A stretch of 64,000 bases of DNA from Arthrobacter sp. zg-Y769 (GTDB lineage Bacteria; Actinomycetota; Actinomycetes; Actinomycetales; Micrococcaceae). The position numbers were made by a program, and so were the translations under genes. Positions 52,182 to 63,422 of this stretch are shown in pieces (the stretch's first letter is position 1; the number at the start of each line of letters is the position of its first letter). The notes beneath the pieces are model-generated. The model worked only from the letters and a program-made list of their open reading frames with translations. It had not been told where the DNA came from and searched no databases. The stretch covers positions 1 through 64,000 of the forward strand of contig NZ_JAJJOE010000011.1 of the NCBI RefSeq assembly GCF_020907405.1, written 5' to 3'.

Positions 52182-54254
52182 ATGGCCCGCGGAATCTATG
52201 TAAGTGCCATGACGCCCGGATCCGGCAAAGCCCTGATCAGCCTGGGGCTGGCGGACATGCTGGGCCGGCACGCAGACCGGGTGGGATTCTTCCGGCCCAT
52301 CGTGGAGGGCGACGACCCGGCGCAGGATCCCATGGTGGAGCTGATGCAGAGCCGCTTCAACCTGGGCCCGTCCACCTGCCGCGGAGGCCTGACCCGGGCA
52401 CAGCTGCGTGCATTGCTGGTGGCCGGTGAGCGCGGCGAGGTCGACGCGCGCTGCCTGGCCGTCTACAGCGAAATCGCCGCGAACTGCGATGTCGTGATTG
52501 TCGAAGGCACCGATCTGTCCGGGCACGACGTCGCCTTGGAGTTCGATCTCAACGCCCGGCTGGCCAATGACCTCGGCACCGTGGTGCTCGCCGTCGTTAA
52601 TGCCCAGGAAAGCAGTGCTGCGGAAACGGCGGACGCGGTGGACGTGGCCCGGCGCCAGCTTGCCGAAGCAAAATGCGACCTGCTGGCCGTGATGGTGAAC
52701 CGTGCGGCGCCGGCCGACGTCGAGGAGGTCAACGCCTCCATCCGTCCCGGGCAGAGCGGGCGTCCGGTCTACGTCATTCCCGAGCAGAGCGAGATTTCCC
52801 AGCCCTCCATCGCCGAGGTGCAGAATGCACTGCAGGCCCGCCAGGTTGCGGGCAGCTCCTCCCTTGAACGCGATGTTTCAGCGGTCAAGGTGGCCGCCAT
52901 GACGGTGGGGAACTTCATCCCGCAGCTCTCGGACGGCACGCTGGTGATTGTCCCGGCAGACCGCGCGGACGTTATGGTCGCCACCCTGGCATCTTCCTTC
53001 TCCTCCGACTTTCCGGTCGCCAGCGGCATGATCCTCACCGGCGGGCTCGAAGTGGAACCTGCCATCTTGGAGCTGCTGGCTTCGGCCCCCTTTCCGGTGT
53101 TCGACGTCGAAACGGACACCTACACCACCGCGCGCCGGGTGAGCCGGGTCCGCGGAGAGATCTCCAGCGGCAACCGGCGGAAGGTGGCAGCCGCCCTGGG
53201 CACCTGGTCCCGCCATGTGGACGAGGCCGAACTGCTGGAACGCCTGGCCCTCCCCCGCCCTGCCACCACCACTCCGCTGCGCTTCCTCAACGAGCTGATT
53301 GTGCGGGCGCGCGCCCACCGGCAGCGGATCGTGCTCCCTGAAGGACTGGACCTGCGGGTCCTGCAGGCTGCGGAAATCCTCAACAGGCGGGATGTCTGCG
53401 CCCTGACGGTGCTGGGGCCGGAGGGACAGATCCGCGAGCTGGCAGCCAGCGAAGGCATCGATTTGTCCAACATCAACCTCATCAATCCGGCTACCAGCGG
53501 GCTGCGCGAGGAATTCGCCCGCGAATACGCCGCGCTCCGCAAGCACAAGGGCGTCACACTGGAAGACGCCCATGAACGTATGCTTCACGGAGCATACTTC
53601 GGCACCATGATGGTCCAGCTGGGAAGGATGGACGGAATGGTCTCCGGCGCGGCCCACACCACCGCCAACACCATCCGGCCCGCACTGGAGTTCATCCGGA
53701 CCAAGGAAGGCGTCAAGATCGTCTCCTCGGTGTTCCTGATGCTGCTGGAGGACCGTGTCCTTGTCTACGGCGACTGCGCGGTGAATCCGGACCCGGATGC
53801 GGAGCAGCTCGCGGACATCGCAATGGCTTCCGCGGTTACCGCCGAACAGTTCGGAGTCACGCCCCGGGTGGCCATGCTCTCCTACTCCACCGGGTCCTCG
53901 GGCACCGGCGGCTCGGTGGACCGGGTGCGCCGGGCCACCGACCTGGTCCGCCGTGCCCGCCCGGACCTGCCGGTGGAAGGACCCATCCAGTACGATGCCG
54001 CCGTCGACGCCTCCGTGGCCGCTTCCAAGGCACCCGGTTCCTCGGTTGCAGGCCAGGCCACGGTGTTCATCTTCCCGGACCTGAACACCGGCAACAACAC
54101 CTACAAGGCCGTGCAGCAGTCCGCCGGCGCCGTGGCCGTGGGGCCGATCCTGCAGGGCCTGCGCAAACCCGTCAACGATCTCAGCCGCGGCTGCACCGTT
54201 GAGGACATCGTCAACACCGTAGCGATCACCGCCGTTCAGGCACAGGAGGACTAA
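52182..54254 (+). CDS. pta: Phosphate acetyltransferase (long, three-domain type)
   Basis: Interconverts acetyl-CoA and acetyl phosphate. The 690-residue protein has an N-terminal P-loop-like domain (GIYVSAMTPGSGKALISLGLADML), a DRTGG middle domain (about 215-330), and the C-terminal PTA domain with VLPEGLDLRVLQAAEILNRRDVCALTVLG, GMVSGAAHTTANTIRPALEF, MLSYSTGSSGTG, and FPDLNTGNNTYKAVQQSAGAVAVGPILQGLRKPVNDLSRG. I chose ATG 52182 because relatives start with MA-GIY; GTG 52128 would add 18 residues. ackA follows directly. Confidence 0.95.
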   Translation: MARGIYVSAMTPGSGKALISLGLADMLGRHADRVGFFRPIVEGDDPAQDPMVELMQSRFNLGPSTCRGGLTRAQLRALLVAGERGEVDARCLAVYSEIAANCDVVIVEGTDLSGHDVALEFDLNARLANDLGTVVLAVVNAQESSAAETADAVDVARRQLAEAKCDLLAVMVNRAAPADVEEVNASIRPGQSGRPVYVIPEQSEISQPSIAEVQNALQARQVAGSSSLERDVSAVKVAAMTVGNFIPQLSDGTLVIVPADRADVMVATLASSFSSDFPVASGMILTGGLEVEPAILELLASAPFPVFDVETDTYTTARRVSRVRGEISSGNRRKVAAALGTWSRHVDEAELLERLALPRPATTTPLRFLNELIVRARAHRQRIVLPEGLDLRVLQAAEILNRRDVCALTVLGPEGQIRELAASEGIDLSNINLINPATSGLREEFAREYAALRKHKGVTLEDAHERMLHGAYFGTMMVQLGRMDGMVSGAAHTTANTIRPALEFIRTKEGVKIVSSVFLMLLEDRVLVYGDCAVNPDPDAEQLADIAMASAVTAEQFGVTPRVAMLSYSTGSSGTGGSVDRVRRATDLVRRARPDLPVEGPIQYDAAVDASVAASKAPGSSVAGQATVFIFPDLNTGNNTYKAVQQSAGAVAVGPILQGLRKPVNDLSRGCTVEDIVNTVAITAVQAQED

Positions 54255-55400
54255 ATGCGGGTTCTGGTCATCAATTCCGGCTCCTCTTCCCTGAAGTACC
54301 AGGTGCGGGAAACCGACACCCGGGAACTGCTCGCAAAGGGAATCATCGACCGGATCGGCGACGTGGTTCCCGACCATGCCGCGGCGCTGGAAGAACTCAG
54401 CAGCCGGCTGCGGGATGAGCTGGACGGACGCTCGATCGACGCCGTCGGGCACCGGGTAGTGCACGGCGGGGAACGCTTCAGCGAACCCGTGCTGATCAAC
54501 AACGAGATTGTCCGTTCCATCGAGCGGCTCAGCCCGCTGGCTCCGCTGCACAATCCGGCGAGCGCGATGGGTATCCGCGCCGTCCACGACAAGTGGCCGA
54601 AGACCCCGCAGGTGGCCGTTTTCGACACCGCCTTCCACCGCACCCTGCCCGAACACGCCTGGCGCTACGCCCTGCCCGACAGCCTGTACCGGCGCCACGG
54701 CATCCGCCGCTACGGCTTCCACGGCACCAGCTATGCCTTCGTTGCGCCGGCAGCGGCAGCCTATCTGGGCATCAACCCCGCAGAGTTCGACGGCGTCATC
54801 GCGCACCTGGGCAACGGCGCCTCCGTGGCGGCCATCAAGGGCGGCAAAAGCATCGACACGTCCATGGGATTCACTCCCTTGGAGGGCCTCGTGATGGGCA
54901 CCCGCAGCGGAGACGTTGACCCCTCGATCCTCATTTTCCTTGCCCGGCAGGGTTACGACGCCGACGCCCTGGATGACCTGCTCAACCGGGAGTCGGGGCT
55001 GCGTGCCCTGGCCGGCGAGTCGGACATGCGCGGTATCGAGGAAGCGGCCGACAACGGCAACGAGCAGGCCCGGCTGGCCCTGACCGTAGCTGCCTACCGC
55101 CTGGCCAAGTACATCGGCGCGTACCACGTGGCCGTCGGCGGTGCGCAGGCAGTGGTGTTCACGGCGGGCATCGGCGAAAACGCCTGGAAGTTCCGCCAGC
55201 TGGTGGTGGACCAGCTCGGTCCGCTCGGCATCCGGCTCGACACCGAAGCCAATCTGGCAACCGGCAGGCAGGCGCGCCGAATCAGTACGGCCGATTCCGC
55301 CATTCCCGCGCTGGTGGTCCCCACCGACGAAGAGGAAGCCATCGCGGAGGCGACGGCCGCCGTCGTCGCACGGAACAAGGAATCCGCTGCTGCGTTCTGA
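54255..55400 (+). CDS. ackA: Acetate kinase
   Basis: Makes acetate and ATP from acetyl phosphate. The 381-residue protein has MRVLVINSGSSSLKYQV at the start, IDAVGHRVVHGGERF, FDTAFHRTLPEHAWRYALP, GFHGTSYAFVAPAAA, IAHLGNGASVAAIKGGKSIDTSMGFTPLEGLVMGTRSGDVDPSI and VFTAGIGENAWKFR. Its ATG directly follows the pta stop with GGAGGA in front: a two-gene acetate operon. Confidence 0.97.
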   Translation: MRVLVINSGSSSLKYQVRETDTRELLAKGIIDRIGDVVPDHAAALEELSSRLRDELDGRSIDAVGHRVVHGGERFSEPVLINNEIVRSIERLSPLAPLHNPASAMGIRAVHDKWPKTPQVAVFDTAFHRTLPEHAWRYALPDSLYRRHGIRRYGFHGTSYAFVAPAAAAYLGINPAEFDGVIAHLGNGASVAAIKGGKSIDTSMGFTPLEGLVMGTRSGDVDPSILIFLARQGYDADALDDLLNRESGLRALAGESDMRGIEEAADNGNEQARLALTVAAYRLAKYIGAYHVAVGGAQAVVFTAGIGENAWKFRQLVVDQLGPLGIRLDTEANLATGRQARRISTADSAIPALVVPTDEEEAIAEATAAVVARNKESAAAF

Positions 55401-55518
55401 GCGTCTGCACCCGAAATCCGCCAATAGGGAAAGAACGGCAGACAGCGGGACATGCGCGTTGGTACGGTTGCATCCCGGTTAAGCAGCGGCCGGGCCTACC
55501 TGTCTGCGTGGAGAAGAC

Positions 55519-55986
55519 ATGGAAAAGCCGCTGCGTGTCCTGGTCCGGATAGATACGCGGAATACAGCCGCCTCAATTGAAGTCCGCGGAGCACTCACCG
55601 GCTCCAGCTGCGAGACCCTGCTCAAGATCCTCCGGCACACCGCCACCCTGGGCGCCGACATCTGCGTCAACCTCACGCGCAGTGCCCGGATCGAAGCCGC
55701 CGCCCTGGAGGTGCTGACCCGGGTAGCGGACGACGTCGAGCGCTCGGCGCCCGCCAACCTGCAGCTGCGGGTACGCATCCAGCTTCCACCGGATGCCCTG
55801 CCCGGCCGGGCCGACAGCCTTGCCCCGGGGAGCCGGGAAGCACTGGATAACGACACTGCACTGGAAATGATCCTTCGCCGGGATACCCGGGTCCTTGCCG
55901 GGTTCCACGCCCCCGATCCCCGCGACGCCGCAGTGCCGGCCGCCGCCGCTCCGCAGTGGCCCGTCCTGCCGGGCCGGCGTTCCTAG
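55519..55986 (+). CDS. STAS-like domain protein
   Basis: A 155-residue protein. The first 75 residues have an anti-sigma-antagonist-like pattern: LRVLVRIDTRNTAASIEVRGALTGSSCETLLKILRHTATLGADICVNLTRSARIEAAALEVL. The usual phosphorylatable serine is replaced by the alanine/arginine stretch SARIEAAAL, so the classic switch may be absent. The C-terminal part is disordered and Ala/Pro/Asp-rich. ATG follows GGAGAAGAC. No known partner nearby. Confidence 0.55.
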   Translation: MEKPLRVLVRIDTRNTAASIEVRGALTGSSCETLLKILRHTATLGADICVNLTRSARIEAAALEVLTRVADDVERSAPANLQLRVRIQLPPDALPGRADSLAPGSREALDNDTALEMILRRDTRVLAGFHAPDPRDAAVPAAAAPQWPVLPGRRS

Positions 55987-56033
55987 CCGGCTCCCCGCGC
56001 ACCCTCCGGCCCGACGGCGACGCATTCTGCCCG

Positions 56034-56052
56034 GACAAAAACCCGTTTTGTC
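56034..56052. promoter_or_regulatory. GACAAAA/TTTTGTC inverted repeat before the dehydrogenase
   Basis: A perfect seven-base inverted repeat around ACCCG, 77 bases before the start. TTGTCA (56048-56053) also mirrors TGACACAA (56068-56075), so two overlapping dyads lie in the probable promoter region with TTGACA at 56067. Confidence 0.5.
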
Positions 56053-56128
56053 AGTACGCTTATGAGTTGACACAATGGGAGTTAGTTCTTTCAACGCACT
56101 CAGAATGCAACCAGCAGGAGGATCGCAC

Positions 56129-57316
56129 GTGAAAGCAGTTACATGGCAGGGTAAAGAGTCCGTCAGCGTAGAGGTGGTTCCGGATCCGGTGATCCAGGAG
56201 CCCACTGACGCGATCATCCGCGTCACCTCCACCGCGGTCTGCGGATCGGACCTCCACCTGTACGGCGTCATGATGCCGTACATGAAGGAGGGCGACATCC
56301 TCGGTCACGAATCCATGGGCATCGTGGAAGAGGTCGGCTCGGCCGTCACCAACCTGAAGAAGGGTGACCGCGTGGTCATTCCCTTCCAGATCGCCTGCGG
56401 CAACTGCTTCATGTGCCGCCAGGGCCTGCAGACCCAGTGCGAAGTCACCCAGGTCCGCGAAAAGGGCTCCGGCGCCCAGCTCTTCGGCTTCTCCGAGCTC
56501 TACGGCTCCGTCCCCGGCGGCCAGGCCGAATACCTGCGCGTTCCCCACGCAGACTACGGCCCCATCAAGGTCGGCTCCGAACTGCCTGACCACCGTTACC
56601 TGTTCCTCTCCGACATCCTGCCCACCGCCTGGCAGGGCGTGCAGTACGCCAACGTGCCCGACGGCGGCACCCTGGCCGTTTACGGCCTGGGTCCGGTTGG
56701 CCAGTTTGCCGCGCGGATCGGCACCCACCTCGGCTACCGCGTTATCGGCGTGGAGCCGGTCGAGGAACGCCGGCAGCTCGCTGCACAGTACGGCGTCGAG
56801 GTGCTGGACTTGCACAAGGACGTGGCCGATGAGCTGCGCGAAATGACCGACGGCCGCGGCCCCGACTCAGTGGTGGACGCCGTGGGCATGGAAGCCCATG
56901 GCTCCCCCGTCGGCAAGGCCGCCCAGACCGCGGTTGGCCTCCTGCCGGACAAGCTGGCCCAGAAGGCCATGGAAGCCGCCGGAACGGACCGGCTCTCCGC
57001 CCTGCACGGCGCCCTCGACGCGGTCCGCCGCGGCGGAACGGTCTCCCTGAGCGGTGTTTACGGCGGCGAGGCCAGCCCGATGCCGCTGATGAGCATGTTC
57101 GACAAGCAGCTGAACCTGCGGATGGGCCAGTGCAACGTCAAGCGCTGGGTGGATGACCTGATCCCGCTGGTCGAGGACCCGGCCGATCCCCTGGGCGTCA
57201 CCAACCTGGTGACCCACCAGGCCAGCCTCGACGACGCACCGGAGCTGTATAAGAAGTTCCAGAAGAAGGAAGACGGCTGCATCAAGGTCGTGTTCCAGCC
57301 GGGTATCCAGAACTAA
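56129..57316 (+). CDS. Zinc-dependent alcohol/formaldehyde dehydrogenase
   Basis: A 395-residue medium-chain dehydrogenase of the glutathione-independent formaldehyde dehydrogenase type. Catalytic zinc ligands are in VCGSDLHLYG and GHESMGIVEEVG; the structural zinc cluster is CGNCFMCRQGLQTQC; NAD binding is VYGLGPVGQFAARIG, near residue 190. An insertion around residues 255-295 (KAAQTAVGLLPDKLAQKAM) is typical of the FdhA branch. GTG 56129 follows AGGAGGATC. A strong hairpin follows the stop. Confidence 0.92.
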   Translation: MKAVTWQGKESVSVEVVPDPVIQEPTDAIIRVTSTAVCGSDLHLYGVMMPYMKEGDILGHESMGIVEEVGSAVTNLKKGDRVVIPFQIACGNCFMCRQGLQTQCEVTQVREKGSGAQLFGFSELYGSVPGGQAEYLRVPHADYGPIKVGSELPDHRYLFLSDILPTAWQGVQYANVPDGGTLAVYGLGPVGQFAARIGTHLGYRVIGVEPVEERRQLAAQYGVEVLDLHKDVADELREMTDGRGPDSVVDAVGMEAHGSPVGKAAQTAVGLLPDKLAQKAMEAAGTDRLSALHGALDAVRRGGTVSLSGVYGGEASPMPLMSMFDKQLNLRMGQCNVKRWVDDLIPLVEDPADPLGVTNLVTHQASLDDAPELYKKFQKKEDGCIKVVFQPGIQN

Positions 57317-57327
57317 CCGATACCCGA

Positions 57328-57384
57328 GTTAACCCAGGAAGCCAGGACCCGCCGCAAGGCGCGGGCCTGGCTTCCTGGGTTAAC
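57328..57384 (+). terminator. Long hairpin terminator after the dehydrogenase
   Basis: GTTAACCCAGGAAGCCAGG (57328-57346) pairs with its exact complement at 57366-57384, with CCCGC/GCGGG inside. No T run follows; it probably terminates and also stabilises the mRNA end. Confidence 0.85.
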
Positions 57385-57443
57385 CCGGGGTGTAATTCGC
57401 ACCACACACCCATGTGGCCCTACACTCATTGAGGTTCTTCACA

Positions 57444-57457
57444 CGAACATACGTTCG
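57444..57457. promoter_or_regulatory. Perfect LexA (SOS) box before the MFS gene
   Basis: CGAACATACGTTCG matches the CGAACRNRYGTTYG consensus of Gram-positive LexA boxes in every base, 57 bases before the MFS start. TACACT at 57421 could be the -10, which would put the box just behind the transcription start. Confidence 0.6.
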
Positions 57458-57513
57458 GCATGCGTACAGCAGGCCGGGCACCCCCCACTTCAAGAGCAAG
57501 TTAGGTAAGGCCC

Positions 57514-58863
57514 ATGGAAATCAAGGAACGCATCGAAGCGGCTCCTATGAAGCGCATGCAGGTCGGCATTGTCGCCATCTGTGTCGCCCTGAACATGATC
57601 GACGGCTTTGACGTCCTGGTTATGGCATTCAGCGCCAATTCAATCAGCGAGCACTGGGACCTCAGCGGCGCCCAGTTGGGCATGCTGCTCTCCTCGGCGC
57701 TCTTCGGCATGGCCGTGGGATCCATCCTGGTGGCCCAGGTGGCCGACATCATCGGCCGGCAGAAGACCATCCTGATCTGTGCCCTGGTGATTTCCGCGGG
57801 TATGTTCGCCTCCGCGTTCGCTCCGACCTACGAAGTCCTCTTCGTCCTGCGCTTCATCACCGGACTGGCAATCGGCACCATGCAGGCGAGCCTCAACGTC
57901 TTCGTCTCCGAGTACTCCTCGGCCAAACGGCGCTCCACCGCCATCAGCTTCTACAGCGCCGGGCAGCCCATCGGCGGCATGCTGGGCGGCATCATTGCGG
58001 GCATCCTCATCGCGGCCTACAGCTGGCACGCGGCGTTCATTTTCGGCGGCATCATCACGCTGGCCATGATTCCGTTCATCCTGAAGCTCCTGCCCGAATC
58101 CCTGGACTACCTCATGACCCGGCGCCCGGCCGGCGCCCTGGACAAGACCAACCGCATCCTGGCCCGCCTGGACCAGCCGCAGATCACCGAACTGCCCCTC
58201 ATTCCCACGGGCACGGCGCTGACGGTCGGCTCCCGCTGGAAGGCACTGTTCTCCGGCAAATACGCGGCGACCACCGTCTTCCTGTCCATCGCATTCATGA
58301 TGCTGATGGCCAGCTTCTACTTCGCGAACTCCTGGACGCCCAAGCTGGTCGCTGCCAGCGGTTTCACGGCGCAGGACGGCATCGACGCCGGTGTGCTCTT
58401 CAGCCTCGGCGCGATCATCGGCTCCATCGTCTTCGGACTGATCGCCGCCCGTTTCGCCGTGAAGTGGGTCCTGGTCACGTTCTTTGTCCTCGCCGCAGGC
58501 GGCTTCGGCGTGTACGCAGTCTCCACCGGCGCACTGCCCACGGCTCTGCTGGCGGCGGCCCTGCTGGGCTTCCTGGTCAATGCAGGCATCGCCGGCATGT
58601 TCTCCATCGGCCCCGTCTACTATTCCTCGGACGTACGCGCCACGGCGGTCGGGTTCATCACCGGCATGGGCCGGGTGGGTGCCATCATCTCCCCGATCGT
58701 GGCGGGCTCGCTGATCGACGGCGGCTGGGAACCCGGCAACCTCTACTTCCTCTTCATCGTCCCGATGCTTGTGGGCGGCGCCGCCATTGCCTGCCTGCGC
58801 GGCAACAACCGCCGGAAGGCGGCCGGACCGGCGGCCGTCCGCAGGGACACCGTCCCGGCCTGA
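57514..58863 (+). CDS. MFS transporter, aromatic acid:H+ symporter type
   Basis: A 449-residue major facilitator with 12 helices. The start MEIKERIEAAPMKRMQVGIVAICVALNMIDGFDVLVMAFSAN is the AAHS signature, followed by LADIIGR-type QVADIIGRQKTILI between helices 2 and 3 and the DxGR-like R-rich loops. Relatives carry 4-hydroxybenzoate, protocatechuate or similar acids; the substrate here is unknown. ATG follows GGTAAGG. Preceded by a LexA-type box and followed by a strong terminator. Confidence 0.92.
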   Translation: MEIKERIEAAPMKRMQVGIVAICVALNMIDGFDVLVMAFSANSISEHWDLSGAQLGMLLSSALFGMAVGSILVAQVADIIGRQKTILICALVISAGMFASAFAPTYEVLFVLRFITGLAIGTMQASLNVFVSEYSSAKRRSTAISFYSAGQPIGGMLGGIIAGILIAAYSWHAAFIFGGIITLAMIPFILKLLPESLDYLMTRRPAGALDKTNRILARLDQPQITELPLIPTGTALTVGSRWKALFSGKYAATTVFLSIAFMMLMASFYFANSWTPKLVAASGFTAQDGIDAGVLFSLGAIIGSIVFGLIAARFAVKWVLVTFFVLAAGGFGVYAVSTGALPTALLAAALLGFLVNAGIAGMFSIGPVYYSSDVRATAVGFITGMGRVGAIISPIVAGSLIDGGWEPGNLYFLFIVPMLVGGAAIACLRGNNRRKAAGPAAVRRDTVPA

Positions 58864-58891
58864 CCCGGCCGGCGCCTGCCGGGTGCTCAGG

Positions 58892-58935
58892 AACGCCCGA
58901 TCTCCCGCGGTGGAAGCCGCCGGAGATCGGGCGTT
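58892..58935 (+). terminator. Terminator after the MFS gene
   Basis: AACGCCCGATCTCC (58892-58905) pairs with GGAGATCGGGCGTT (58922-58935), followed by ACTGTTTTT. A classic intrinsic terminator for the plus strand. Confidence 0.92.
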
Positions 58936-58988
58936 ACTGTTTTTCCCTCAACCTCCAGGCGCCGGTAGGTGCAGAACGGCTGCCACTC

Positions 58989-61463
58989 TCACTCCACTTG
59001 TACGACGAGGGTCTGGAACTCATCCTCGGCATGGCGCCCGACGAGAATCCGGAACTCGCCGGATTCAACCTGCCAGCCGCCGTCGTAGTGCTCAAAGGCG
59101 CGGGCCGGAATCTGGATATCCACCTCTTTCGAGGTGCCGGGGGCGAGTTCCACGGAGGCGAAGGCCGCAAGCCAGCGTATCGGCCGATCAATTGCCGAGT
59201 CTGGACGTGCGACATACACCTGCACCACCTCCCGGCCGGACCTTATGCCCGTGTTGGTTACGGGGAGGCGGACGGCGAGACCCTCGCCTGCCGGAATAGA
59301 CGAGTCTGCTGACACCGGACCGAGATTGAAGGATGTGTAGCCGAGACCGAAGCCGAAAGGGTAGGCCGGGCTGGCACCGCCGGCAGCGGCCTGCTTGAGC
59401 CATGCGCGGTAGCCCATGTGGATCCCCTCCTCATAAAGCACCTTCCCGCCCACCGGCGTGGTGCTGAGGACCGGCACTTCCTCCAGTGCGGCGGGCCACG
59501 AGGTCGGGAGGCGTCCGCCCGGCTCTGCTGCCCCGAGCAGTACGTCGGCGATGGCCGCCCCGAACTCCTGGCCGCCGAACCAGCCGAGCAGGACCGAGCA
59601 GACATCGTTGCGCCACGGCATAAGCACGGGCGACCCGGAATTCACGACAACGACAGTGCGTGGATTCGCGGCAGCCACGGCGGCGACGAGCCGGTCCTGG
59701 TGCCCCGGCAGGTCGAGGTCCTTCCGATCGAAGCCCTCGGACTCGATGGCCGCGGTTGTGCCGACGACAATGACGGCCACATCCGCGCCGCGTGCGGCCT
59801 CGACGGCGGCGGCGATCTCGCCTTCCGCGTCATCGACAACGGCCTCCTCGCCCAGCAGGATGGCTGAGAACGGGATGCCCTGATTTTCGGGCAGGGTGAA
59901 AACCGAGCTGACGGACACACGTTGCCCGGCCGCCGTAGTGACCGGGAAAGTCACCTGCGGCGGCGAGAACAGGGCCGCACCGAGGACGTCATGCTCATCC
60001 ACAAGCTCGTCGTCGAAGACCGTGTCACCGTCGAGGATCAGACTGACCCGGCCCGCGGCACCGACACCGAGGTGGTGTACGCGGTCGTCCGGCGCGGTCC
60101 ACTCGGTCTCGATGCGGATGCTGTTGGTGCCCTCGGGGATACCGACGCCAAACCAGATGAGGTGGGAGGCGAGGCGGTCCTCGGCGGAGAGTACCGCGCC
60201 CTCGGCGTCGAGGAACGTCACGCGGACGCCCGGGACGCCGGCCACGGGGTTGTGAAGCGCGGACCGGGGAAACTCCTGCAGGCCGTCGACTACCTGGGCA
60301 CCGCGTGAGTACGTGACCTCGACGTCGTCGGGCAGGGCCTCCCGCAGGCCTTCGAGCGGGGAGATGACCTGCAGCGGCATGACGGTGGCACTACCGCCGC
60401 CCTGCGTGCGCGCCTCGGAGGCATGGTGGCCGATCACGGCCACCCGCTTGAGCATCGAGGCGTCGAGCGGCAGGAGGTTGCCGTCGTTTCGAACGAGCAC
60501 GGAACCTCGTACGGCCACCTCGCGGGCGAAGGCGCGCCCGTTGATCTCTTCGGGCATTTCGGTGACGGCGGGTTCGAATCCATCGAGAACGCCGACCCTC
60601 GCAGCGAGGCGGAGGATGCGGGCAACCTTTTCGAGGATTGCCTCGCGGGAGATATCACCGGCTTCGACGGCAGCAACGAGATTGGGACCCCAATGGCCTC
60701 TGGGGCCTGGCATTTCGAGGTCCTGACGGGCCTTGGCAGCCTCGACGGAGCGGATACCGGTCCAGTCGGAAACCACGACTCCGTCGAAACCCCAGTCGGT
60801 GGACAGCGGCGTCTCGAGCAGCTTGTTCTCGCTCGCCGTTGTCCCGTTGATGGAGTTGTAGGAGCTCATGACGAGCCACGCTTTCGCTTCGGTGACGGCC
60901 TGCTCAAACGCTGCGAGGTACAGCTCGCGCAGGGGCCGGTCGGCGACAATGGAGTCGGCGGTGAAGCGGTCTGTCTCAGCGTCGTTGGCGACGTAGTGCT
61001 TGGGCGTGGCACCGACGCCCGTGGACTGCACACCGGTGACATAGCCGGCTGCTAGCTGTGCCGTTAGGACCGGGTCCTCGCTCATGCATTCAAAATGCCG
61101 GCCGCCCAGCGGCGAGCGGTGCAAGTTGATGGTTGGCCCGAGGACCACGTGGACGCCCTTACGGTGCGCCTCCTGGCCCAGCACCTGCCCGTATCGGCGG
61201 GCAAGATCCACCGACCATGCGGCGGCGAGGGAGGACGACGACGGGAGGCTGATCGAGTCATGCCGTTCGTCGAAGTCCTCACCACGGACGCCCGCAGGGC
61301 CGTCACTGACGACGATGCGGCGCAGGCCGATCTCGGGAATCTCGATAGTGCTCCAGACGTCGGCACCGGTCAGCAGGCTCACCTGCTGCTCGAGGGTCAG
61401 GCTCTCGGCGAGTTTACGAATGCGGGTGTCAACAAGGACGGGTGCATTGGCGGAGACGGACAT
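58989..61463 (-). CDS. GH3 beta-glucosidase with PA14 and fibronectin-III-like domain
   Basis: An 824-residue glycoside hydrolase family 3 enzyme. GH3 N-domain: IVVSDGPAGVRGEDF near residue 48, GRHFECMSEDPVLTAQLAAGYV, GATPKHYVANDAETDR, and the catalytic aspartate in GFDGVVVSDWTGIRS (near 246). A PA14-type insert at about 385-525 lies within the second domain, followed by GADVAVIVVGTTAAIESEGFDRKDLDLPGHQDRL and a C-terminal fibronectin-III-like domain (REVVQVYVARPDS to the end). No signal peptide, so cytoplasmic. ATG 61463 follows GAAAGGA. Second after the GH2 gene. Confidence 0.93.
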   Translation of the reverse strand: MSVSANAPVLVDTRIRKLAESLTLEQQVSLLTGADVWSTIEIPEIGLRRIVVSDGPAGVRGEDFDERHDSISLPSSSSLAAAWSVDLARRYGQVLGQEAHRKGVHVVLGPTINLHRSPLGGRHFECMSEDPVLTAQLAAGYVTGVQSTGVGATPKHYVANDAETDRFTADSIVADRPLRELYLAAFEQAVTEAKAWLVMSSYNSINGTTASENKLLETPLSTDWGFDGVVVSDWTGIRSVEAAKARQDLEMPGPRGHWGPNLVAAVEAGDISREAILEKVARILRLAARVGVLDGFEPAVTEMPEEINGRAFAREVAVRGSVLVRNDGNLLPLDASMLKRVAVIGHHASEARTQGGGSATVMPLQVISPLEGLREALPDDVEVTYSRGAQVVDGLQEFPRSALHNPVAGVPGVRVTFLDAEGAVLSAEDRLASHLIWFGVGIPEGTNSIRIETEWTAPDDRVHHLGVGAAGRVSLILDGDTVFDDELVDEHDVLGAALFSPPQVTFPVTTAAGQRVSVSSVFTLPENQGIPFSAILLGEEAVVDDAEGEIAAAVEAARGADVAVIVVGTTAAIESEGFDRKDLDLPGHQDRLVAAVAAANPRTVVVVNSGSPVLMPWRNDVCSVLLGWFGGQEFGAAIADVLLGAAEPGGRLPTSWPAALEEVPVLSTTPVGGKVLYEEGIHMGYRAWLKQAAAGGASPAYPFGFGLGYTSFNLGPVSADSSIPAGEGLAVRLPVTNTGIRSGREVVQVYVARPDSAIDRPIRWLAAFASVELAPGTSKEVDIQIPARAFEHYDGGWQVESGEFRILVGRHAEDEFQTLVVQVE

Positions 61464-61493
61464 GATCAAAGGTCCTTTCAAGAGCGTGTGGCT

Positions 61494-61534
61494 CCGCTGG
61501 AGCACGGGCAATGGCAAGGCCGGTGCTCCAGCGG
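61494..61534. repeat. Intercistronic hairpin between GH2 and GH3 genes
   Basis: CCGCTGGAGCAC (61494-61505) and GTGCTCCAGCGG (61523-61534) form a perfect 12-base stem around a 17-base loop, in the 96-base gap between the two genes. No T run, so it is more likely an RNA-stability or attenuation element. Confidence 0.65.
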
Positions 61535-61559
61535 ATGACGGGGAGTCGAGTCCGGCAGG

Positions 61560-63422
<1,863 letters not shown>

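Noticed and set aside
52878-55424. An 848-residue minus-strand open frame opposite pta and ackA
   Set aside because: Fully covered by the two acetate genes on the other strand and without family signatures; a codon-bias shadow.
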